Counted from the first letter of the stretch, positions 17,216-25,435 are shown. The stretch is 41,464 bases of DNA from Chitinophagaceae bacterium (GCA_016787135.1 JAEUVK010000044.1:1-41464), one strand, 5' to 3'. Notes: generated by a model from the sequence alone, not told the origin. Made by a program: numbers and translations.

Positions 17216-17572
17216 ATGAAACAAGTATTTTTATTTGCCATCTGCTTTTTCTGTTTTGCTGTTTACGGAAAAAGCCAACAGAACATTCCCGTGCCAGATA
17301 CTATTAGAGTTATTCTCGAAAACGATAAAATAAAAGTGACGGAGTACGTTAGTAATCCCGGAAAGGATGTTTGCGGGAAAGGAAAACATACTCATTCTCC
17401 TCATCTTTCCATATTACTTACTGATGCTAAAGTAACATTGACGACAGGTGATGGTAAGACACAAATTGTTGACGTAAAAGCCGGAACAACTTTTTGGAGC
17501 GAGGCTGAAACACATATTGCCATCAATAGCGGTAGTAAAGTAGCCAAGGCTTATATATTAGAGGTAAAATAA
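17216..17572 (+). CDS. Secreted cupin-domain protein
   Basis: The 118-residue protein has a signal peptide (about 1-20, MKQVFLFAICFFCFAVYGKS) and a single small cupin domain. The metal-binding histidine cluster GKHTHSPHLSILL lies at about residues 58-70, and the second cupin motif runs through GTTFWSEAETHIAINSG. It should be periplasmic and bind a metal ion, but the reaction is not evident. It lies between the AraC gene and the inverted-repeat element at 17588, so AraC and cupin form one unit. Base composition is AT-rich like the AraC gene. Confidence 0.82.
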   Translation: MKQVFLFAICFFCFAVYGKSQQNIPVPDTIRVILENDKIKVTEYVSNPGKDVCGKGKHTHSPHLSILLTDAKVTLTTGDGKTQIVDVKAGTTFWSEAETHIAINSGSKVAKAYILEVK

Positions 17573-17587
17573 ACAATGATAACTACT

Positions 17588-17784
17588 GCCAACACTGGTA
17601 TTGCCAATAGTGGGGCTTGACATTGGAGCAATCAGCAACAGTAATTCTATTGTACTGCAGTTCGGGGCTCGACGAATAAAGACCGGCTTTAGTTCTTAAT
17701 ATTTAACTTTATCAAAAAACCAGGCAGCAGTTACCGGCGGACGAATATAAGATTCCCCACCATTGGCAATACCTGTTCGTTGGC
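17588..17784. repeat. Long inverted-repeat element after the cupin gene (cassette boundary 2)
   Basis: The left end is GCCAAC (17588-17593), three bases, then GGTATTGCCAATAGTGGGG (17597-17615). The right end is CCCCACCATTGGCAATACC (17755-17773), five bases, then GTTGGC (17779-17784). The 19-nt arms pair at 18 positions and the GCCAAC/GTTGGC boxes pair exactly, with unequal spacers. The 139-nt centre has no gene. This order (box, spacer, arm, centre, arm, spacer, box) is like an integron attC site, but it is longer than most and lacks the strict core. Confidence 0.6.
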
Positions 17785-17833
17785 TGCTATACTTTCAGAC
17801 ACTTCATTATTTCAGTTGAAAACAAGCAAAACA

Positions 17834-18283
17834 TTGAAAAAAATAATCTTTCTAACCATTGCTATTTCTATTTCTGAGTTTTTACAAGCACAACAAATTT
17901 TTTTAAAAAAGGAGCAAGAAATACAGCAAACGGTTATAAAAATGTTTCAGGCTTTATCTGACCGTGATTCAACCACCTTAAAAGCTTATTGCGCACGGGA
18001 TATTACATTGTATGAATATGGCCAGATATGGACTATAGATACACTCATCAGGAAGGCAATTACAATGAACCAGTCAGCAGATTTTAAGCGTACCAACACG
18101 TTTGATTTCATCAAAACCGAAACAGATAAAACTATAGCATGGGCCACTTACCGGCTGAATTCAACTATTACTAAAGACACCAAAGAGACAGTTATACAAT
18201 GGTTAGAAACCGTAACTTTAGTAAGGCAAGGAAAAAAATGGAAAGTAAAACACCTGCATTCCACTCTACTCAAAAGGAGCTAA
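17834..18283 (+). CDS. Secreted NTF2-like (DUF4440/SnoaL-like) protein
   Basis: No ATG is available at a sensible place. A TTG at 17834 followed by KKIIFLTIAISISEFLQAQQ gives a normal signal peptide, while an upstream TTG at 17780 lies inside the inverted-repeat element. The 149-residue product then has the NTF2-like opening EQEIQQTVIKMFQALSDRDSTTLKAY and the closing LVRQGKKWKVKHLHSTLL. Such domains form a cone-shaped pocket, and many act as small-molecule-binding or isomerase-like proteins; no function can be assigned here. It should be exported. It directly follows cassette boundary 2. Confidence 0.75.
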   Translation: MKKIIFLTIAISISEFLQAQQIFLKKEQEIQQTVIKMFQALSDRDSTTLKAYCARDITLYEYGQIWTIDTLIRKAITMNQSADFKRTNTFDFIKTETDKTIAWATYRLNSTITKDTKETVIQWLETVTLVRQGKKWKVKHLHSTLLKRS

Positions 18284-18332
18284 CAAGATGGATTTACCAA
18301 GGTCTTATACAGGAACAAAAAATTCAAATTAT

Positions 18333-18611
18333 ATGCGATTCATTCTTTTGCTGACTATCATTTTACTTTCTTCCTGTGAAAACAAGAAAGAAACCATTGT
18401 AAAAAGGCAACAAGCTATTAAAGAAGAAATGGAACAGGTAAAAGCATTTTACTATAAAAAATCAGACAGTTTAGAAAGTGTAGGACAAGCTGATACCCTT
18501 TCGGCTAAGCATATGGAAATTATAAGAATAGCTGATGGTGAAAAAATAACTTCATTATTAAAGCTTCAAAAGGAATATGATTCTTTGGAAGCAGAATTGA
18601 AGAAATACTAA
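18333..18611 (+). CDS. Small lipoprotein of unknown function
   Basis: The start at 18333 is chosen because it gives a short lipoprotein signal MRFILLLTIILLSSC with Cys14. An in-frame ATG at 18288 would bury the signal behind 15 polar residues. The mature part of the 92-residue protein is highly charged and helical, rich in Lys and Glu (for example KRQQAIKEEMEQVKAF), likely a coiled coil. No family is recognised. It lies 49 nt after the NTF2-like gene on the same strand and may share its transcript. Confidence 0.65.
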   Translation: MRFILLLTIILLSSCENKKETIVKRQQAIKEEMEQVKAFYYKKSDSLESVGQADTLSAKHMEIIRIADGEKITSLLKLQKEYDSLEAELKKY

Positions 18612-18615
18612 GCCT

Positions 18616-18645
18616 GCCTGCAACATTGTATTGGTTTATATGCGG
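18616..18645. repeat. Possible left half of a cassette-type inverted-repeat element
   Basis: CTGCAACATTGTATTGG, just after the stop of the small lipoprotein, resembles the left end of the 17588 element (CTGCCAACACTGGTATTG) allowing two gaps. No matching right arm with GTTGGC is seen before the next gene. Weak evidence. Confidence 0.25.
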
Positions 18646-18749
18646 AGTAAAAAATATACTTTTCTGTTTTTGTTTGCTATCAGCAGACGGAATACTAATT
18701 CCCAAACTGCAGAAAGCCCTGCCCTTGACAGGCAAAAATTTTCAGAACA

Positions 18750-19343
18750 ATGAAGTTTACTACTCTTAGTGCTTTCCTGCTCATCTTCTTTGCCGCCTGC
18801 AGTGTGACAAAAAGATCATCCTCCATAAAAATGGCAGATGGAAATCCTTACTATGAACAGGATTCTCCTTATGTCAACATCCAGTTATTAGGCGACTATT
18901 TCTTTCAGCCGCTGAAAACAAAATATTTCAGGGACATTGACAAAGGATTTATCAAATATGCAACCAGCAGATCCGGCTCTGCAAAACCATCCATTCTTTA
19001 TACAGCGCATACTATTATTCAACCCTACTACTCATCAGTATGTTTGCAGTACAGGACAAAATTGCCGGACACAGCATTTTTAAACAGTATTAAAAGCCAA
19101 CTGCATACCAGGCTGAAAGTAAAGATCCCGAAAATGGAGATCGCCAGGTGCGGCGTTAAAAACGCTTATAAGCTGACATACCATACAACACATCCACTGA
19201 CACAGGTCGTTATTTCTCATACCGAATATTTCTGCAGGGCCGGCGAATTCATTTACAGGCTGCTTTTTTGGACAACAAACAGTGATGACTCTGCGATCTC
19301 AACAGATGCTGAGTATATAATCAAAGAAATGCGTTTTGACTAA
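18750..19343 (+). CDS. Lipoprotein of unknown function
   Basis: The 197-residue protein starts with a clear lipoprotein signal, MKFTTLSAFLLIFFAAC, with Cys17. The mature region has mixed strands and helices, with a motif-like stretch FIKYATSRSGSAKPSILYTAH and a C-terminal DAEYIIKEMRFD, but I recognise no family. Two further cysteines (in SSVCLQY and EIARCGVK) and one in EYFCRAGE could form a disulfide in the periplasm. It is a separate unit between two small-gene blocks. No neighbour suggests a role. Confidence 0.7.
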   Translation: MKFTTLSAFLLIFFAACSVTKRSSSIKMADGNPYYEQDSPYVNIQLLGDYFFQPLKTKYFRDIDKGFIKYATSRSGSAKPSILYTAHTIIQPYYSSVCLQYRTKLPDTAFLNSIKSQLHTRLKVKIPKMEIARCGVKNAYKLTYHTTHPLTQVVISHTEYFCRAGEFIYRLLFWTTNSDDSAISTDAEYIIKEMRFD

Positions 19344-19407
19344 AATTTCTGTCCCTACTGGCATTTCCGCTGCACCATTCAGGCATATTCTGCAGCAGTT
19401 CTCTGTT

Positions 19408-19454
19408 CCGCCCGGAGCCTCACTTCCGGTCTTGCGCAAAGCGGACTCCGGCGG
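19408..19454. repeat. GC-rich palindromic (REP-like) element B
   Basis: CCGCCCGGAG (19408-19417) pairs with CTCCGGCGG (19446-19454) with a one-base bulge; the loop has CCGGTCTT. It shares CCGCC, CCGGTCTT and GGCGG with element A at 15867-15954. The rest of the 19344-19636 gap holds nothing else recognisable. Confidence 0.4.
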
Positions 19455-19636
19455 TTGTGATCCCGGATATGCTTGATCTTCTTTCCCGATGTTTTTCCTT
19501 CAGATGCCTGATTATGCTATCAGAAAATCAGGAGAGGAACTCGCTGGGAAAAACTGTCTGCCTTCGATTTTCTTCGGAAAACCTGGATAACAAACCTGAC
19601 AATACTTTTGGAACAGGCTTATTCCGGCACATTGAA

Positions 19637-19644
19637 TAATTTTG
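19637..19644 (+). promoter_or_regulatory. Promoter -7 element for the HEAT-repeat gene
   Basis: TAATTTTG matches TAnnTTTG exactly, with the ATG 6 nt further on. If transcription starts 7 nt after the G, the first base is the A of the ATG, so the mRNA would be leaderless. TTTG at 19607-19610 is a possible -33 element. Confidence 0.5.
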
Positions 19645-19650
19645 GAGTCT

Positions 19651-20043
19651 ATGGATGATATGCTCGAAAAACTTGTACTTGCCAGGCAAAATAAAGACGC
19701 CTCTGCCCTGGAGAGACTTCTTGCTTTCGATAATGAAAACATGTTCAGTCGTTCCCATACAAATATTTTATGCCAATTGTTTTTAGAAGACTGGCATGAA
19801 AATCATGAAGACATATTAATGACGTTAGGAACGCTAAAAGATCCGGCAAGCATTCAATCAATTGTTCAATGTATGAAATCGAAACTGAACTACTATACAG
19901 GAAATGATATCCCCAGGAATGCAATATGGGCATTGCGTACCATTAATACGACTGATTCAATCAAAGAGATTGAGTTCTTAACTACATCCCCGGATGATTT
20001 CATACGAGAGCATGCTTTGATGAATCTATCACAAAGTCCCTAG
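19651..20043 (+). CDS. Small HEAT-repeat protein
   Basis: The ATG at 19651 is used instead of a TTG three codons earlier, because the promoter element ends just before it. The 130-residue protein is almost all helical, with paired-helix segments such as NHEDILMTLGTLKDPASIQSIVQCM, NAIWALRTINTTDSIKEIEFL and DDFIREHALMNLSQ, typical of about three HEAT repeats. It has no signal peptide and should be cytoplasmic, binding a protein partner. No catalytic motif is present. HEAT proteins of this size are sometimes immunity or scaffold proteins, but nothing here supports either. Confidence 0.75.
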   Translation: MDDMLEKLVLARQNKDASALERLLAFDNENMFSRSHTNILCQLFLEDWHENHEDILMTLGTLKDPASIQSIVQCMKSKLNYYTGNDIPRNAIWALRTINTTDSIKEIEFLTTSPDDFIREHALMNLSQSP

Positions 20044-20177
20044 ATGGTATCCTACAATTCTTGCTGCAGATCGTTCTCCTCACCCGGTCAAAGCCGCATT
20101 TCACCAAGTTGTCTTACCATCTTTTTTCCGTTGCATTATCTTCCCCGTATCATTTACAGGCTTTAAACACTTCGAGT

Positions 20178-20819
20178 ATGAAACAGGTACTTATCACGAT
20201 GGCTGTCATCGCAGCATTCCCGTTACTGGCCGCCGCACAAGATGGCAAAAAAATTGAGACCAATTATTCCGTTCCCATACAGGTGGACAGCTCGGAATAT
20301 TTTATGATCCCCAAATTAGTGGGCGACGATACCAAAGACGATTACGGAAAAGGCAAAGGTTTCCTGCCCTGGGGCAATTACAGCGAAATATACTTTTATA
20401 ATGCAAAGACCCGGCAAACAAAAAAACTGTTCAATGGCCAGCGGACACTGATAGTACCCCTTCAGCCACGGCGGTCGTATTATGACAGGGAGCCGGAAGC
20501 ACCTTCCCCCATTCTGCCGCATCATATCATTTACCTGGCAAGAACGGATGACTACAACAGTGATGGTGGGCTGGACTCAGCCGATCCTCTTTATCTTTTT
20601 ATCTCTTCCAAAACCGGTGAGGGCTTACGGTCAATAACACCGAAAGGTTTCCATGTAATTTCCTGGACACTTTCCCATGATAAAAAAATGATCCTGGTAA
20701 AAGGTATGCATGACAAGAACGGGAATAAAAAATTCGGCAATGGCGATGATGAATCCTACTACCGGATAGACCTGGATGAGGATATTTCCAAAATACAATG
20801 CCTCCCGGTAAACCTGTAA
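20178..20819 (+). CDS. Secreted protein with Asp-rich, possibly calcium-binding loops
   Basis: The ATG at 20178 gives a proper signal peptide (MKQVLITMAVIAAFPLLAAA); an upstream in-frame start would not. The 213-residue protein has two Asp/Asn/Gly-rich loops, DDYNSDGGLDSAD at about residue 124 and DKNGNKKFGNGDDE at about residue 182. Their spacing of acidic and Asn residues resembles EF-hand or dockerin calcium loops. Between them lie beta-strand segments such as LYLFISSKTGEGL, which look like a propeller or TolB-like fold. I recognise no family name. It should be periplasmic or surface located. A terminator-like hairpin follows it but serves the gene on the other strand. Confidence 0.65.
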   Translation: MKQVLITMAVIAAFPLLAAAQDGKKIETNYSVPIQVDSSEYFMIPKLVGDDTKDDYGKGKGFLPWGNYSEIYFYNAKTRQTKKLFNGQRTLIVPLQPRRSYYDREPEAPSPILPHHIIYLARTDDYNSDGGLDSADPLYLFISSKTGEGLRSITPKGFHVISWTLSHDKKMILVKGMHDKNGNKKFGNGDDESYYRIDLDEDISKIQCLPVNL

Positions 20820-20826
20820 ATAAAAA

Positions 20827-20852
20827 GCAGCGGCCAGAGGGCCGCTACTGCT
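20827..20852 (-). terminator. Terminator of the OMP lipoprotein gene
   Basis: AGCGGCC (20829-20835) and GGCCGCT (20840-20846) form a 7-bp GC-rich stem with a 4-nt loop, and the minus strand continues GCTTTTTATTT. It lies in the convergent gap between the genes ending at 20819 and 20880. Confidence 0.75.
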
Positions 20853-20879
20853 AAGAAAAAGAACCATTCAAAACAATGT

Positions 20880-21860
20880 TCAGTCCTTTTTAAAAAGTTC
20901 GCACAGGCATACAAACAGGCCGAGCTGCAGGCTGCTCATACGCCAGGCGGGTGAATCAGTACTGCCGCCGCCAGGATAGTACTCATCACTCTTCTCATTA
21001 AGTCGTGAAAGACGATGGTCGTAGATAAGTTGTACACCTACCGGTGACTTCGGCACATGGAAACGGACACCGGCCTGGATACCCACCCCTGTTTTCACCG
21101 CCTGGTCTTTGATATCTGTTTTCTCCCTATCGCTGTCTTTTACCGAAGCGCCTGTCAGTATGTTCACCTCCGGACCTGCAACAGCCGTGAGCTTATCAGA
21201 CAATTTTATTTCAGCCAGCAATGGCACAGAGAGATAGCTGAAGCTGTATTTAGACTCATACTCTTCGCTATATCCGCCACCGCCACCCGGGTCGCCTGGC
21301 GAAGAGTAACTGATAACCTCTTTCGCATTATTGGTCTTAAAAAGAAGACCGGCCATTACAGACAGTTTGGGAGAGAACATAAGAGAAGAAGCAACGCCTA
21401 ACTGCACCCCCGGCCCGGGTTTGTTTTTATGATCGAGTGAACCATAATCTTCATTGCTGCTTTTGAAAGAAAGGTTAGATCCCGCTATCACATCGGTGCT
21501 GATCCCCTTTATTCCCAGCGGAAGTTTTTTGCCTGCAACTTTCGAATAGGTATTCTTTCTCTGTATCATCACCGGTTCCTTGTGGACGGCCGCTGTGAGC
21601 GGCCCGGCATTGGATGACGGCTGCACAAAAACAGCCGGCATAGCTGCGGTGGTTTGTACAGCATCTTTGTTATGTTCTGTCTTTCTGCTATTAACGGCAT
21701 ATACCGGTTTGTCGTTGCAGTTGCATGGCTTTCCTGAACCGGTAAGCGCTTCGGGCGGAATACAGCAGCCCTGCAATAAAAAGATACCCATAGCAGATGA
21801 CAGGCACAGGGTGATCCAGCGCTTTGCCGGGTTTTGTTTTGCCAGATGTGTTCTTTTCAT
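20880..21860 (-). CDS. PorT-like outer-membrane beta-barrel lipoprotein
   Basis: The 326-residue protein has an N-terminal signal with the lipobox LLQGC (Cys32), a low-complexity linker to about residue 110, and then alternating amphipathic strands such as VIAGSNLSFK, PGVQLGVASSLMF, YLSVPLLAEIKL and VKTGVGIQAGVRFHV. This is the eight-stranded outer-membrane barrel pattern (PorT/OmpW-like) common in Bacteroidota. A Gly-rich loop (PGGGGGYSEEY) is probably extracellular. The role is unknown. It is the most downstream gene before a terminator and follows the sensor kinase gene by 206 nt on the same strand. Confidence 0.78.
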   Translation of the reverse strand: MKRTHLAKQNPAKRWITLCLSSAMGIFLLQGCCIPPEALTGSGKPCNCNDKPVYAVNSRKTEHNKDAVQTTAAMPAVFVQPSSNAGPLTAAVHKEPVMIQRKNTYSKVAGKKLPLGIKGISTDVIAGSNLSFKSSNEDYGSLDHKNKPGPGVQLGVASSLMFSPKLSVMAGLLFKTNNAKEVISYSSPGDPGGGGGYSEEYESKYSFSYLSVPLLAEIKLSDKLTAVAGPEVNILTGASVKDSDREKTDIKDQAVKTGVGIQAGVRFHVPKSPVGVQLIYDHRLSRLNEKSDEYYPGGGSTDSPAWRMSSLQLGLFVCLCELFKKD

Positions 21861-22066
21861 GGTGTGAGTTTTATCACCTTTCGGACAGGTGTGGTTAATG
21901 ATGATTGATGAATGGGCCGGGTGTATTGACCGCCGGTCCTTTTTCAGAACAAATGTTGAAAGAAACCCATGCCGTAAAAAACAATTTCGCTTAACGGAAG
22001 AGTAATTTCTCCCAACGGGAGTGCCTGCGATGAATGGCAGTAAATGACCGGCGAATGGCAGTTTGC

Positions 22067-24055
22067 TTAATTCAGTTGCAGGGTGAGCTGCACCCTGTAT
22101 TCCCTTTCGTCTGAATGAATGTGCAGTTCATGTTTGGCAGGATAAATGATCTCCAGTCGTTTCTTTACATTCGACAGTCCTACGCCGCCACTGGCAGACG
22201 CATGGGAACCATTGACACTGTTAACGGACTCATACCTGAGCGAACCGTTCTCAATGCCAATGTGTATGTTCAGGTAGCTGTTGCCCTTGTATTGCTCCAG
22301 CCCATGTTTGAAGGCATTTTCGATGAACTGTATCAGCAACAGCGGTGAGATCATCTTTCCTGCCGCCGCTCCGTCCACTTTCAGTTCGATAGTAACGTTA
22401 TCGTCGTAACGAAGTTTCTCCAGTTCGATGTAACTGTTGATAAACTTCAGTTCTTTCTCCACCGGCACTTTATCATGACGGCAATCATAGATCACGTATT
22501 CCATAATGTCGCTTAATTTCAGGATAGCATCCGGCGCTTTCTTCGGAGCGATCATGGCGAGGCCATATAAATTATTCAGCGTATTGAAATAGAAATGCGG
22601 GTTCAACTGCGATTTCAGCAACTGCAGTTCCATCTCCGTGATCTTTTTGGTGAACTCCAGTGTCAGTTGCTGTTCTTTCTCTATCTCCAGTTGTTTTTGC
22701 TGCTCGAGGATATGCGCAGTCTGTTCTTTCACCCTTGACTCCAACTTGGTGGTGAGTTCTTCCTGCAGTTTTTTATTCTCTTCCAGTTGCACGATCAGTT
22801 GCTGCTGCGTAGCGATCTTTTCCTTTTCGATCAGCCCCGTTTTATAACTAAGGCCGAGAGTGAAGCAAAGCAATTCGATCACCATACCCAGCTGCATGCA
22901 GATGATCGGGTCGAAACGGCCTATATAAGGTCCCTTCAATAACCACGAGAGCACCATGGCCAGCAAAGCGCCGAGCACAAAGGAGCCCGAACCCACGGCA
23001 ATGAATCTTGGCAAAGGCTTGCCTGTGCGCAATAACAAGAAGATGCCGGTAAAGGCCATGCCGATCAGGTAGATACGGACCACATTAAAGACCATTCCCT
23101 TCAGCGGATACATATTCAATTGCGCCAGTACGATATCCGCCATGAGTACGGTCAGTAATAACCGTTCTGTAAAAATGATGACCCGGTAGAACCAGGGAGC
23201 TATCTCTTTGAAATCAATGAAGGTCCTGACAAAACGGTAATAGGCATAGAACATCAGGTAGCTGAGCGGGTTATTACCGTATTTATGTACATATGGCAGG
23301 TAAGAGAAAAACACATCATTGGTCGGGTACTCATCAAACTTGAAAATAAAAAAAGCAAATACACAGCCGGAGTAAAAAGCATACAAAAGGAATTCCTTTC
23401 TGCGGTTGAAGAAAAACTGTGCCAGCGTATGCAGGGTGATAAAAAAGATGATCGCCAGGAAAAGCACATCCGTATAAACATAGTAACGCTGTATATGCAA
23501 CAAGCCGGCCATCTCCTTTTTGTATTCGCCCGGCCGGATGATGACGGGATATTCACGGGCAAAATTCTGGTACGCATTGCGCATACGGACATACACTTTC
23601 ACCGTTTTGCCGGCAGGCACGGAAAACTCAAACCCTCTTCGCTTGTTTTTACTAACAGAAGCGACGAATGCGTAATTATCTTTTTGAAACCGCACCCCCT
23701 TTTCATCCTCGTAATAAAAGGACATAAAGCTCATGCGGTTGAAGATGAGCAGCACCTGCTCATCGTATGGCAGAGGGTTATGAATGATCCAGCGTACCCA
23801 TGCGGTCACCGGTTTGCGGCCATACTGACTGCGTATGGTTTTGTAGAGATCCGTATCCTGTATAAAAGGCTGCCGAACGGCATATCTGTCCTCTTCCGTA
23901 TTGCTTGCATCGAGGTGATAGCGGGCAAATTTTTCCATTTCATATACACTGTCCCAGTTATTTCGCTGCAATAAGGTAACGGTATCCTGTCCCTTTGAAA
24001 CATGTGAACAGCAAAGCCATAATAAAACCAGTATGATCTTTCCGGCAGATGACAT
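22067..24055 (-). CDS. 7TM-DISM sensor histidine kinase (LytS-type)
   Basis: The 662-residue protein has a signal peptide (1-22), an extracytoplasmic carbohydrate-binding-like domain (about 30-165, 7TMR-DISMED2), seven transmembrane helices (about 185-395), a long coiled coil (about 410-475), and a His_kinase domain whose phosphorylated histidine is His487 in QLNPHFYFNTLNN. The ATPase domain (about 575-662) has LIQFIENAFKHG and GVGLSNVKKRL. It should sense an external ligand and phosphorylate the LytTR regulator encoded 12 nt upstream in the same operon. The ligand is unknown. Confidence 0.93.
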   Translation of the reverse strand: MSSAGKIILVLLWLCCSHVSKGQDTVTLLQRNNWDSVYEMEKFARYHLDASNTEEDRYAVRQPFIQDTDLYKTIRSQYGRKPVTAWVRWIIHNPLPYDEQVLLIFNRMSFMSFYYEDEKGVRFQKDNYAFVASVSKNKRRGFEFSVPAGKTVKVYVRMRNAYQNFAREYPVIIRPGEYKKEMAGLLHIQRYYVYTDVLFLAIIFFITLHTLAQFFFNRRKEFLLYAFYSGCVFAFFIFKFDEYPTNDVFFSYLPYVHKYGNNPLSYLMFYAYYRFVRTFIDFKEIAPWFYRVIIFTERLLLTVLMADIVLAQLNMYPLKGMVFNVVRIYLIGMAFTGIFLLLRTGKPLPRFIAVGSGSFVLGALLAMVLSWLLKGPYIGRFDPIICMQLGMVIELLCFTLGLSYKTGLIEKEKIATQQQLIVQLEENKKLQEELTTKLESRVKEQTAHILEQQKQLEIEKEQQLTLEFTKKITEMELQLLKSQLNPHFYFNTLNNLYGLAMIAPKKAPDAILKLSDIMEYVIYDCRHDKVPVEKELKFINSYIELEKLRYDDNVTIELKVDGAAAGKMISPLLLIQFIENAFKHGLEQYKGNSYLNIHIGIENGSLRYESVNSVNGSHASASGGVGLSNVKKRLEIIYPAKHELHIHSDEREYRVQLTLQLN

Positions 24056-24067
24056 GAGAATGACTAC

Positions 24068-24793
24068 TCAGATTAATTTGTTTTTGGCCACCCGGTTGAT
24101 GAACTCATCTTTGGTATAACGGCTGACAGGCAACTGCACCCCGTTGATCAGTACCGTATTCCCTTCAATGGCCTGGATATGGCGCAGGCCAATGATATAG
24201 CTGCGGTGAATACGGAAAAAACCATCTTTCGGTAATTTCTCTTCCATGTTCTGCATGGTCTGGTACACTACCTGGTTGCCAACCGTAGTGAATATCCGTA
24301 CATATTCCTTTAATGCTTCTACGTAAAGAATATCCTGTATCCGTATGCGTACCAGCTTGCCGTTGCTTTTCACAAAAAGATCATCCTGTGAGTTATCTGC
24401 TACAGGCGCCGGGGTTTCGGCAGAAAGTTCCGCGGTGATCTGCATGTACGCCTTGTTTACAGCCTGGAGGAAACGTTCGAATGAAAAAGGCTTTAATAAA
24501 TAGTCCACGGCATTCAGATCAAAACCTTCCACCGCATATTCCCGGAAAGCAGTAGTGAAAATTACCTGCGGATGTTGCGGCAATGACCGCAGCATTTCAA
24601 AGCCGCTGATCTTTGGCATTTTGATATCTAAAAAAATAAGACGCGGCTTGCGGAGACCAAGTTCCCGGAGCGCATCGGAAGCGTTGGAGTAATCATGCAA
24701 CAGCAGCAAGCGGTCGTCCCGCAGTATGTATTCTTTCAGGATGTTGCGGGCAATAGGTTCATCATCTATTATGACACAACTGAGCGGCTGCAT
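24068..24793 (-). CDS. LytTR-type response regulator
   Basis: The 241-residue protein has a receiver domain (about 1-120) with the acidic pocket Asp10/Asp11, the phosphorylated Asp56 in LIFLDIKMP, Thr80 and Lys101 in LLKPFSFERF. A short linker leads to a LytTR DNA-binding domain (about 140-240), recognised by FRIHRSYIIGLRHIQAIEG and LPVSRYTKDEF. It is the first gene of the operon with the 7TM-DISM kinase. The pair is of the LytS/AlgR type. Its targets are not evident; the OMP lipoprotein gene just downstream is one candidate. Confidence 0.95.
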   Translation of the reverse strand: MQPLSCVIIDDEPIARNILKEYILRDDRLLLLHDYSNASDALRELGLRKPRLIFLDIKMPKISGFEMLRSLPQHPQVIFTTAFREYAVEGFDLNAVDYLLKPFSFERFLQAVNKAYMQITAELSAETPAPVADNSQDDLFVKSNGKLVRIRIQDILYVEALKEYVRIFTTVGNQVVYQTMQNMEEKLPKDGFFRIHRSYIIGLRHIQAIEGNTVLINGVQLPVSRYTKDEFINRVAKNKLI

Positions 24794-24796
24794 AAC

Positions 24797-24804
24797 TAAA
24801 GTTA
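24797..24804 (-). promoter_or_regulatory. Promoter -7 element for the LytTR/kinase operon
   Basis: TAACTTTA on the minus strand differs by one base from TAnnTTTG and ends 3 nt before the ATG at 24793, predicting little or no leader. Confidence 0.35.
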
Positions 24805-24901
24805 CAAGTTAGTTACTAAAACAGGGAGGAGCCGGATATTTCAACGAATGGAAGGAAATCGCCGCTGAATGCACAATTAGAACCGATAGCAGTAATACTA
24901 T

Positions 24902-25393
24902 TTACTTTCCTTTCTCAGCTTCCATCAGCTTTTCAATTACATAATAGGTGATCGGGCAAAATGTAGTGTTTTTCAATGTGAGTTCCTTTCTTTTGATGAT
25001 CACATCTTCATCCGTATAGGGAAAGCGGTGGCAATCGGAAGGCCGCTGGTCATAGATGCTGCAGTAATTATCAGCTCCGAGAAAAGGACAGGGCGCTGAC
25101 TTTACTACAAAATCACCGTCCTCATCCACCTTCAGATAGGTTTCGATAAAGACGCTCTCTCTCATGCGCAGGTGCCTGGCGATCCGTTTTACATCGGGGG
25201 TCTTGAACCGGGGCGAATAATTCTTGCAACAGTTGGCGCATTGCAGACAGTCAACTTTGGCAAAGGCTTCTTCATGCAGATCCGGCAATTGTTTCAATAC
25301 AGTATTCTTATCGGCCTTTTGCAGGAACTGCCTGTACAATTTCTGTCTTTCCCCTGACTTCTTTTCCCAGATTTGCAAAATATCTTTCGCCAT
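24902..25393 (-). CDS. YkgJ-family cysteine-cluster protein
   Basis: The ATG at 25393 is used; a TTG ten codons earlier would overlap the promoter space shared with the divergent desaturase gene. The 163-residue protein contains Cys49, Cys52, Cys55 and Cys56 in CLQCANCC, then Cys102, Cys111, Cys121 and Cys146, including PSDCHRFPYTD. This is the YkgJ/Fe-S or zinc cluster family (PF03692), whose cysteines bind a metal centre. Its function is unknown; other members are proposed to be metal-dependent. No membrane segment. A weak promoter TTACTTTG lies just before the start. Confidence 0.88.
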   Translation of the reverse strand: MAKDILQIWEKKSGERQKLYRQFLQKADKNTVLKQLPDLHEEAFAKVDCLQCANCCKNYSPRFKTPDVKRIARHLRMRESVFIETYLKVDEDGDFVVKSAPCPFLGADNYCSIYDQRPSDCHRFPYTDEDVIIKRKELTLKNTTFCPITYYVIEKLMEAEKGK

Positions 25394-25427
25394 GGCTGCA
25401 AAGTAACAAGGATTCAGCGGCAATCGG

Positions 25428-25435
25428 TATTTTTG
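25428..25435 (+). promoter_or_regulatory. Promoter -7 element for the desaturase-family gene
   Basis: TATTTTTG is an exact TAnnTTTG match. The ATG at 25444 lies 8 nt after it, so a leader of about 2 nt is expected. It sits in the 50-nt divergent gap with the YkgJ gene. Confidence 0.5.

Noticed and set aside
17597..17773. Strict integron attC site
   Set aside because: The RYYYAAC/GTTRRRY core is not met (GCCAAC/GTTGGC) and the site is about 197 bp, so it is only called attC-like.
23285..23974. Plus-strand frame of 229 residues
   Set aside because: Antisense to the 7TM-DISM kinase; long only because of codon bias on the other strand.
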